This document shows positions 57,650 to 64,000 of a DNA stretch of 64,000 bases, piece by piece. The number at the start of each line of letters is the position of its first letter. The first letter of the stretch is position 1. The DNA lies in assembly GCA_947496705.1 (NCBI GenBank), contig CANMDW010000004.1:1-64000 (forward strand). The letters run 5' to 3'. The notes under the pieces were generated by a model, which worked only from the letters and a program-made list of their open reading frames with translations, had not been told where the DNA came from and did no database searches. A program made the position numbers and the translations under genes. The DNA is from an uncultured Aquimarina sp. (GTDB lineage Bacteria > Bacteroidota > Bacteroidia > Flavobacteriales > Flavobacteriaceae).

Positions 57650-57692
57650 CACATGGAGCATCCTGATAGTTATCGGGATGCTTGAGATGACA
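57650..57692. terminator. REP-like palindrome acting as a possible terminator
   Basis: AGCATCCTGATA (57657-57668) pairs with TATCGGGATGCT (57671-57682), and the stem extends imperfectly outward (GTCACATGG against GAGATGAC). This GTCATCTC...GAGATGAC-type palindrome is a frequent Flavobacteria repeat. It lies 40 bases after gapA, but no strong T-run follows. Confidence 0.6.
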
Positions 57693-57752
57693 GAGTATTA
57701 ATTTTTTGGGATAGTATTTTATTCTCTTTGCTAACAAACTAATAATTTTAAA

Positions 57753-58622
57753 ATGATCTTAATAGCCGACGGTGGTTCTACTAAATGCGATTGGATTCTT
57801 CTGGATGATTCGGGAGAGATTGTCTTTAAAACCCGTACAGAAGGTTTGAACCCCGCTGTATTCGAAAAAAAGCTGCTGGAAGAAAGAATAAGAGACAATA
57901 AAGAACTTACTTCTTATCGGGAAAAAATCGATATTATCAATTTTTATGGGGCTGGGTGTGGTACGCCAAAACCAGCTACAATGCTAAAAAAGGTATTTGA
58001 AGCGTTTTTCATTAATGCAGAAGTTGTAGTAAAAGAGGATATGGTTGCTGCCGTATATGCAGCTACAACCGAGCCTGGTATTGTTTGTATTTTGGGAACA
58101 GGTTCTAATAGCTGCTATTATGATGGAGATGACATTCATATGTCTGTACCTTCATTGGGGTATATTCTTATGGATGAGGCTAGTGGAAATTATTTCGGAA
58201 AAAGATTGATACGGGATTATTATTATAAAAGAATGCCACCTGAGGTTGCTTCAGAGTTTGAGAAACGTTTTGACCTTTCTTCAGATGCGATAAAAGAGAA
58301 TCTATATAAAAAAGATAACCCAAATACATATCTGGCCTCTTTTGCCGAATTTATTTTTACCAGCGAACGTAATGGTTATTTTTATAAGATTGTCACCGAA
58401 GGTATTCAGGAATTTGTAGAGACCCGGGTATTGTGCTTTGCCGAAGCACAAAATGTTCCTATTCACTTTATAGGCTCAATAGCACATTTTAGTGAGGATA
58501 TCATTAGAGCAGCCGTATGGCCATATCATCTTACCGTAGGAAATATTGTAAGAAGACCCATTGATGGTATTATTGATTATTATCGCAATGAAGTGATAAA
58601 AAAAAAGCCAAATAAGGTCTAG
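57753..58622 (+). CDS. BadF/BadG-type sugar kinase (N-acetylglucosamine kinase-like)
   Basis: A 289-residue ASKHA-fold kinase. The N-terminal phosphate-1 loop DGGSTKCDW and the phosphate-2 loop ILGTGSNSCYY near residue 115 are diagnostic. Proteins of this family act on N-acetylglucosamine or glucosamine in eukaryotes and bacteria. Its place behind pfkA and gapA, near a phosphorylase that releases free glucose, makes a role as a hexose kinase conceivable, but that is inference. Confidence 0.87.
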   Translation: MILIADGGSTKCDWILLDDSGEIVFKTRTEGLNPAVFEKKLLEERIRDNKELTSYREKIDIINFYGAGCGTPKPATMLKKVFEAFFINAEVVVKEDMVAAVYAATTEPGIVCILGTGSNSCYYDGDDIHMSVPSLGYILMDEASGNYFGKRLIRDYYYKRMPPEVASEFEKRFDLSSDAIKENLYKKDNPNTYLASFAEFIFTSERNGYFYKIVTEGIQEFVETRVLCFAEAQNVPIHFIGSIAHFSEDIIRAAVWPYHLTVGNIVRRPIDGIIDYYRNEVIKKKPNKV

Positions 58623-58624
58623 TA

Positions 58625-58780
58625 TTAAGTCAAGCCAAAACCTACGCATCATCCAATGCATCTTTTGCGGCATCCTTTTGTTAAAAAATAATTTCATAGC
58701 TACGGCTATGCAATGATTTTTTGCCTAAGCCTGCCACAAAATCCACGATTGTCTTATACGTCATTTCAGCTTTGACTTAA
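58625..58780. repeat. MITE-like long palindromic element, 156 bp
   Basis: TTAAGTCAAGC (58625-58635) and GCTTTGACTTAA (58769-58780) are terminal inverted repeats. Most of the interior pairs as an imperfect inverted repeat around CATAGCTACGGCTATG (58695-58710), close to the element midpoint. There is no coding capacity of note. It fills the spacer between the convergent sugar kinase and histidine kinase genes and could act as a bidirectional terminator. Confidence 0.72.
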
Positions 58781-58783
58781 CTA

Positions 58784-60604
58784 TTAGGTTTCAGAAAAAT
58801 TGTAGTTAAGTGTTACCCGGGTTCCTTTTCCCGGAGTTGAATTAATGAATATTCTCCCGTCGATGTAATTCATGCGCTCTTTCATAAAGAACAATCCCAT
58901 TCCGCCTTCTGTTTTGTTGCTGGATATTGGAGGTATGTTTTTGTTCTCAAATCCTTTTCCATTATCATCAATAGTAATGCTAAGTACAGATTCAGAATGA
59001 TTCACAGAGATCATTATATAGTCTGATTCGGCATATTTGATCGCATTATTTATCGCTTCCTGTGTAACACGATATAAATTCGTTTCGACCAAAGTATCAA
59101 ATCGTTGATCAAAATTTGACTTATTTTCAAAAAGTATGTTCTTTCCTGTTAGTTTAGAAAGCTCTTTGGTCATTTTCATTAGTGCGATCGGTATCCCATA
59201 ATCCTTTAACTCGGGAGGGGTGAGATTGAAGGTTGCAATTCTGATTCCTTGAATTAAATCTTTGGATAACTGTTTTAAACCTTCGATTTTCTGATCTGCT
59301 TTTTCAACATTTTTCAGGTTAATGGATTCAATATTAAATTTGAGTGCTGTAAGCATTTGACCAATACTGTCATGAATTTCTTTGGCGATACGTTTTCGTT
59401 CTTCTTCCTGTGCTTCTACGATCAAACTGGCATTTGATTTTTGAAGCTCTTCTTTTTCTTTATAGCTGGCAGCATTCAATCTTTCCACTTCATTTTGAGC
59501 TTCTTTTCGCTTTGAAATATCAGAACATAAAACAAGTCTTTCAGAATTACCAGATTCTTTGAATATAGTGAGTATCGATACGTCCAACCAGATTTTCTGC
59601 CCCGATTTGGACAGAAATTCAAATTCTTCATTAAAAACACCGCCTTTGTTCTGGGCAATGAGCCCAAGCAACCTGTTTTTCTGAACTTCACTTAGATCCA
59701 TAAGATCTGCAAGATTTTTTCTTTCACGATGCTGTTGAGCATCAAGGAATTTGGCAAAACGCTCTCCCAGACTTTGTATCATCCCTAATTCGTCTACTCT
59801 GGCATACAATAATGTTTGGTCGATGGCTTTGGTGAGTGATAACAACTCCTGAACATTTTCTTCTTGTTTTTTTCTCAGTTCCTCTGTCCGAAAAGCCATG
59901 TCTTCTGCCTTTTGTTGCGAGGCCAATACATTGGATATGGTCTTTTGAATACTTAATGCTACAGGCCTGAATAGCAGAAAAAACTCAAAAATCAATATCA
60001 GAATAATCAAACCAAATAGCAGGTATTCAATTCTTTTTAAACTGGATACTTTTTGCTGTGCCTCTTTATCATATTGAAATACAATAGCATCCATTTGTTT
60101 TAGAAAAAGAGGTTCATTCAATATAATGGTATCAAGATGTGGTTTGAGCATTGCATGATTAATCGTATCTGCTTTTATCTGATCGAGCGCTTTTAAGCTG
60201 TTTTGATATATTATTTGAAAATTAGGTTCTAAAACAGTAAACATTTTTCTTATTTCTGTACTATCCTTGTATTCTTTCTGTATGGATTCGTTATATTGTG
60301 TAAGCGCTTCGTGGGATTGCCTCCAAAGCTCTATTGTAGCCTCCAGCTCATGGATATGTTGTTTTTTTGAAGGATCGTTTTTGATATAAGAAAGTAAAAG
60401 AATTTCTTTGGATAATTTTTGGCTCAGCATTCTTTGCCTGCCCGAAATATTGATGATCCTGGAGTCGTCTATCTGCGAATTCAGATATCGCTGAATAAAA
60501 AACTGTCCGCCAATAGTAAATAAGGCAATGGCACCCAAAGCAATGATATAAATTTTACTAAGGCGGCCAAAAGTCTGATGATCTAATGATTCTTGTTTAT
60601 TCAA
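58784..60604 (-). CDS. Sensor histidine kinase with NarX/PilJ-like input domain
   Basis: A 606-residue membrane kinase. TM1 at about 17-38, a periplasmic four-helix PilJ/NarX-type domain starting ISGRQRMLSQKLSKE, TM2 at about 190-212, a PAS domain at 255-370, and a HisKA_3 dimerisation block with the phospho-accepting histidine in RKRIAKEIHDSIGQML. The ATPase domain ends the protein (DDNGKGFENK, GGMGLFFMKERM). The P-box-like input motif is shared with nitrate/nitrite sensors, and it is eight bases from DUF4202 and near nirBD. No response regulator gene is in the window. Confidence 0.88.
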   Translation of the reverse strand: MNKQESLDHQTFGRLSKIYIIALGAIALFTIGGQFFIQRYLNSQIDDSRIINISGRQRMLSQKLSKEILLLSYIKNDPSKKQHIHELEATIELWRQSHEALTQYNESIQKEYKDSTEIRKMFTVLEPNFQIIYQNSLKALDQIKADTINHAMLKPHLDTIILNEPLFLKQMDAIVFQYDKEAQQKVSSLKRIEYLLFGLIILILIFEFFLLFRPVALSIQKTISNVLASQQKAEDMAFRTEELRKKQEENVQELLSLTKAIDQTLLYARVDELGMIQSLGERFAKFLDAQQHRERKNLADLMDLSEVQKNRLLGLIAQNKGGVFNEEFEFLSKSGQKIWLDVSILTIFKESGNSERLVLCSDISKRKEAQNEVERLNAASYKEKEELQKSNASLIVEAQEEERKRIAKEIHDSIGQMLTALKFNIESINLKNVEKADQKIEGLKQLSKDLIQGIRIATFNLTPPELKDYGIPIALMKMTKELSKLTGKNILFENKSNFDQRFDTLVETNLYRVTQEAINNAIKYAESDYIMISVNHSESVLSITIDDNGKGFENKNIPPISSNKTEGGMGLFFMKERMNYIDGRIFINSTPGKGTRVTLNYNFSET

Positions 60605-60611
60605 TGGTGTA

Positions 60612-61196
60612 TTATCCTAATGCTTTCCTGATTAAACCTAAAGCTTTTTCTGGATACGTAAGCTCCAGAGCTGCCAGATGGCCTTTTTCAGACATTTTAC
60701 GCCAGGTTTTTTGCAAAATGTCGATTACTTTTTCTTCAGCATGTTTTTCTAAAAAATCTTCATAATAAAAGTCCAGAAATACAAGGCAAATCACATCTTC
60801 CAAAGTTTGGGTTTCTTCATCTCTTTTTAATTTTTTCTTCTGAAGTAAAAAAGAAACCCTGTCAATAGTTTCTGCATCATATCCTACTTTCTGAAGGATC
60901 TCTGAAGCTTTTGCTGCGTGAAATTTTTTTAGTTCTTCTCTCCATTTCAGATATCCCACACGATCCATGGGATAGTGGTCACGGGGAATTTCCCAACGGC
61001 AAATATGTTGAGACCGTGCAGCAAGTTTTAATGCCTCTGATGCCTCTGTTTCGAAGGTATCCAGCATCTTGGTCATGCGTTGTGCGTATAGTAATTCTTT
61101 AGAAATTAATTTCCCATCTACTTTTTCTTTATTTGGATCCTGTGCATTGGCTTGATCAAATAATGTATAGGCTTCAGTAAGTTTATCGATTGGCAT
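60612..61196 (-). CDS. DUF4202 domain-containing protein
   Basis: A 194-residue soluble protein filling the DUF4202 family. Visible conserved blocks are AARSQHICRWEIPRDHYP (histidines, arginine) and a C-terminal DVICLVFLDFYYEDFLEKH with clustered acidic and histidine residues, suggestive of a metal-dependent HD-like fold, which is inference. DUF4202 genes are often near nitrate or nitrite assimilation genes. It forms a tight pair with the downstream histidine kinase gene (7-base gap), and nirD is 123 bases upstream. Confidence 0.88.
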   Translation of the reverse strand: MPIDKLTEAYTLFDQANAQDPNKEKVDGKLISKELLYAQRMTKMLDTFETEASEALKLAARSQHICRWEIPRDHYPMDRVGYLKWREELKKFHAAKASEILQKVGYDAETIDRVSFLLQKKKLKRDEETQTLEDVICLVFLDFYYEDFLEKHAEEKVIDILQKTWRKMSEKGHLAALELTYPEKALGLIRKALG

Positions 61197-61300
61197 AAAA
61201 GCAATGGGTTTGAATATACAACTATCTTACTAGTATTTGTTGGTTGGTATACTGCAAAGTTAGGTTTTTTTTAATTCTGAACTCTGAATTTTTTAACTAT

Positions 61301-61322
61301 TGAACTCATTTAAACGAGTTCA
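61301..61322. repeat. Short palindrome overlapping the nirD stop codon
   Basis: TGAACTCATTTAAACGAGTTCA is an inverted repeat (one mismatched pair) whose last bases include the nirD stop. Its left half matches the dispersed TGAACTCATTTA sequences at 19893-19904 and 27103-27114. Confidence 0.6.
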
Positions 61323-61697
61323 TTCAGAAAAACCAATATAAACACTATCACCTTCAATTTTTACAGGATACGTAGCGATAGGAGCGAGGTCTCCATTAAG
61401 ATTTTTACCATCTACAAGAGAGAAGGTTTTTTTGTGCATTGGGCAGGCTACTTTAGGGATGTTGTTTTGATCACCGATCATCCCCCGGCTTAAGACCATT
61501 TCCATTTTATGCGGACACACATTCTGGCAGGCATACCAGGTATTTTTTCTTTCGAAATTAAACACAGCTATTTGCTTTTCTTTGTATTTAATACAGGCAC
61601 CACCATTTTTTGGAAAATCATCTACTCGTGCGGCTTTATACCATACGGTTACATCTTCTATACTGGTAGTCTTGTATATTTCCAAAATTTCTTCCAT
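61320..61697 (-). CDS. nirD: Nitrite reductase small subunit (Rieske-type)
   Basis: A 125-residue Rieske-fold protein. The [2Fe-2S] ligand pairs are visible as CPH (in NVCPHKMEMVL) and CPMH (in VACPMHKKTF). It partners with NirB to reduce nitrite to ammonium with NADH in the cytoplasm. It is 74 bases downstream of nirB in the same orientation and reads into DUF4202. Confidence 0.93.
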   Translation of the reverse strand: MEEILEIYKTTSIEDVTVWYKAARVDDFPKNGGACIKYKEKQIAVFNFERKNTWYACQNVCPHKMEMVLSRGMIGDQNNIPKVACPMHKKTFSLVDGKNLNGDLAPIATYPVKIEGDSVYIGFSE

Positions 61698-61771
61698 AAT
61701 TTTTTAAATTTCAGGTTTCAGAATGCATAAACCGGGATAATTTATAACTTCTGTCTCCAGACTTCTGGTTT

Positions 61772-64000
61772 CTATTTCCAATGCTCAGGCATTTTTTGAT
61801 CCCTTAGTGGTACAAAGACCAGATTATCATCGGTTTCTTCACTATTTACAAAGTGATTAAATCGCTTCATGATTTCTTCATCCTCTATAGCTTGGGTCCA
61901 TTCACATTGAAAATTGTTTATTAGTTTAGATATTTCTGCTTCTAATTCTTCTGTAAGTCCTAGCTTATCATTCATTACGACTTCCTTTAAGTATTCAATA
62001 CCTCCTTCTAATGTATCTAACCATTTGGCTGTTCTTTGAAGAGGAGCTGCTGTTCTGATATAAAACATAAGAAACCTATCCAAATATTTGATTACTGTTT
62101 CGTTATCAATTTGTTCTGCCAGCAGTTCTGCGTGTTTTGGATTTGCCCCTCCGTTGCCACAGAGGTAGAGGTTCCATCCACCTTCTACGGCGATTACTCC
62201 AAAATCTTTACAGCGTGCTTCAGCACATTCTCTAATGCAGCCTGATACTCCCCCTTTTAGCTTATGAGGGGATCTAAGGCCTTTATAACGTTCTTCTAGT
62301 TCTATGGCAAAACTTACACTTTCATCCATCCCATATCTACACCAGGTGGATCCAACACAGCTTTTTACTGTTCTTAATGATTTACCATATGCATGACCAC
62401 TTTCGAAACCATGATCTATTAGATCTTTCCAAATCTTTGGTAGCTGATCTAATCGCGCTCCAAAAAAATCTACACGTTGCCCACCGGTAATTTTGGTATA
62501 CAGGTCATATTTTTTACCCACTTCACCTAATACAATCAATTTATCTGGAGTGATTTCTCCTGCAGGTATTCTAGGGACAACAGAATAGGTTCCATTACGT
62601 TGGATATTGGCAAGGAATCGATCATTGGAGTCCTGTATTGCTTCTTCTTTATTGGCGGTATCTGCATAAATACTTGCCATAATAGAAGCAATAACTGGTT
62701 TGCAAACTTCACACCCATCTCCCTGGCCATGATGATCTATAACATCATCGTATTTTCGATATTTTTTTAGTTTGATAATATCAAAAAGCTCTTGCCTATT
62801 AAATTCGAAGTGTTCGCATATCGTATCTTTTACTTCTTTGCCTAAAGATTTTAAAGTAGCATCTACCAGATCTTTTACCATGGGTTTGCAACCACCACAA
62901 CCTGTTGCCGCTTTGGTGCAGGTGATTACACCTCCCAGAGTATCACAAGAACCGTCTTGAATTACCCCACAAATAGCACTTTTACTTACGCTTTCACAAG
63001 AACAGATTTGTGCATCATCCGGCAAATCCATAACATTTCCTAAAAGTGATCCTGTGTCACTACCACGATTCCCCAGAATGAGATCTTCCGGATTTTCAGG
63101 CAGTTTCATTGCAGTATTATATATTTGAAATAACGCATTATAATCGGAAGAATCGCCTACTAGTATACCGCCCAGTAGCCTGGATCCATCTTTTGATACA
63201 TTGATTCGTTTATAAACTCTGCTACGTTTGTTTTTGTATACAATTGCATCGGCATCATCTCCATCATATAGTGCATCTCCAAAACTCGCTACTTCTGTAC
63301 CGATAAGTTTTAGCTGGGTAGACATATCAATATGTGCTGTCATGGTATGATCTGTTTCACCCGTGATCTGTGAGACGGCAACTTCGGACATATCATATCC
63401 CGGTGCAACCAATCCATAAATCATATTATTGTACAATGCTACCTCTCCGATTGCATAGATATGATCATCAGATGTTTTCATGGTATTATCTACGATGATA
63501 CCCCCTCGCAGTCCTACTTCAAGACCAGATTCTCTGGCCACTTCATCTCTCGGACGAATTCCTGCTGAAATCACTAACATGTCTACCTTTAATTCGGTAT
63601 CATCTATATATTGCAGGCCTTCAATTGTTTTATCTCCTTGAATGAAGTTGGTTTGCTTATTGAGATGAATGTGCAGTCCCAGGTTTTCAATTTTAGCTTG
63701 TAGCATATCACTACCACCTTGATCAAGCTGTCTGGGCATTAGTCTTGGTGCGAATTCTACTATATGAGCTTCGAGTCCTAATTCTTTTACGGCATTTGCT
63801 GCTTCGAGGCCTAATAATCCTCCTCCAAGTACTGCGGCTTGTATTTTTCCTTTATATTTCAGGGTTTTGGCATATGCTTCTATGGCTTCGAGGTCTTCTA
63901 TGGTTCGATATACAAAAACCCCTTCTTTTTCTACACCAGGAATGGGAGGAACAAAGGCAGATGATCCCGTTGCCAAAACCAGGTAATCATAAGAATATGT
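61772..64000 (-). CDS. nirB: Nitrite reductase large subunit, N-terminus missing (cut by window end)
   Basis: An open frame from the window edge to the stop at 61772, 742 residues shown and without a start. The frame stays open to base 64000 (THR-Tyr-Ser-Tyr-Asp-Tyr-Leu-Val before ATGSSAFVP), so about 90-100 N-terminal residues of the FAD domain lie outside. Order: FAD/NAD half, a BFD-like [2Fe-2S] domain with CTKAATGCGGC, then the sulfite-reductase-like half with the siroheme/[4Fe-4S] cysteines in SCVGSTWC and SGCIREC. It reduces nitrite to ammonium with NirD. Regulation by the nearby sensor kinase is possible. Confidence 0.96.
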   Translation of the reverse strand, partial: TYSYDYLVLATGSSAFVPPIPGVEKEGVFVYRTIEDLEAIEAYAKTLKYKGKIQAAVLGGGLLGLEAANAVKELGLEAHIVEFAPRLMPRQLDQGGSDMLQAKIENLGLHIHLNKQTNFIQGDKTIEGLQYIDDTELKVDMLVISAGIRPRDEVARESGLEVGLRGGIIVDNTMKTSDDHIYAIGEVALYNNMIYGLVAPGYDMSEVAVSQITGETDHTMTAHIDMSTQLKLIGTEVASFGDALYDGDDADAIVYKNKRSRVYKRINVSKDGSRLLGGILVGDSSDYNALFQIYNTAMKLPENPEDLILGNRGSDTGSLLGNVMDLPDDAQICSCESVSKSAICGVIQDGSCDTLGGVITCTKAATGCGGCKPMVKDLVDATLKSLGKEVKDTICEHFEFNRQELFDIIKLKKYRKYDDVIDHHGQGDGCEVCKPVIASIMASIYADTANKEEAIQDSNDRFLANIQRNGTYSVVPRIPAGEITPDKLIVLGEVGKKYDLYTKITGGQRVDFFGARLDQLPKIWKDLIDHGFESGHAYGKSLRTVKSCVGSTWCRYGMDESVSFAIELEERYKGLRSPHKLKGGVSGCIRECAEARCKDFGVIAVEGGWNLYLCGNGGANPKHAELLAEQIDNETVIKYLDRFLMFYIRTAAPLQRTAKWLDTLEGGIEYLKEVVMNDKLGLTEELEAEISKLINNFQCEWTQAIEDEEIMKRFNHFVNSEETDDNLVFVPLRDQKMPEHWK

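Overview
The window is about 64 kb of AT-rich chromosome from a member of the Bacteroidota, most likely a marine Flavobacteriaceae (an Aquimarina-like organism is my guess; no rRNA is present to confirm it). The reasons are SusC/SusD/SusE proteins, many short lipoproteins with early lipobox cysteines, A-rich leaders in place of strong Shine-Dalgarno sites, a NarX-like kinase beside a DUF4202 gene, and MetE under a cobalamin riboswitch. No tRNA, rRNA, insertion sequence with a transposase, or CRISPR array was recognised.

Left third (1-32 kb). Housekeeping genes are separated by repeat-rich spacers: an acyl-CoA ligase, an acetyltransferase, a beta-helix lipoprotein, lipoamide dehydrogenase, a CDGSH protein, and metE behind a B12 riboswitch. 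A leftward run of five closely spaced genes (17172 to 11912) encodes a DEAD-box helicase (motif II is DEVD), a NYN-LOTUS RNase-like protein, a DUF457 membrane protein, a complete subclass B1 metallo-beta-lactamase lipoprotein and an ABC exporter. Rightward genes follow: an FMN reductase, a PabB/TrpE-type enzyme, a large MG2/plug-like surface protein, tilS-dsbD, a VWA protein, a short-chain dehydrogenase remnant, and two secreted peptidase-like enzymes.

Centre (33-38.5 kb). This is the most novel part. A leftward HlyD-type adaptor and a peptidase-containing (C39) ABC exporter face a 58-residue open reading frame at 38167-38343. It encodes a double-glycine leader followed by a small core with six cysteines. 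No modification enzyme is nearby, so I read it as an unmodified, disulfide-rich secreted peptide (bacteriocin or signal) with its own export machine. A 14-unit, 21-bp minisatellite sits directly behind the adaptor gene.

Right centre (38.5-58.6 kb). This is a full maltose/starch utilisation locus. The leftward arm is susC-susD-susE-amylase. The divergent rightward arm is a LacI-type regulator, an SLC45-like sugar transporter, beta-phosphoglucomutase, a GH65 maltose phosphorylase and two GH13 enzymes, followed by pfkA, gapA and a BadF-type sugar kinase. A perfect 16-bp palindrome lies between lacI and susC, and a related AAACGTTT-centred site precedes pfkA, suggesting one regulator ties uptake to glycolysis.

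Right end (58.8-64 kb). A leftward nitrite assimilation cluster contains nirB (cut by the window edge), nirD, a DUF4202 gene and a NarX-like histidine kinase. Several long palindromic, MITE-like elements without genes are spread through the spacers of the whole window.
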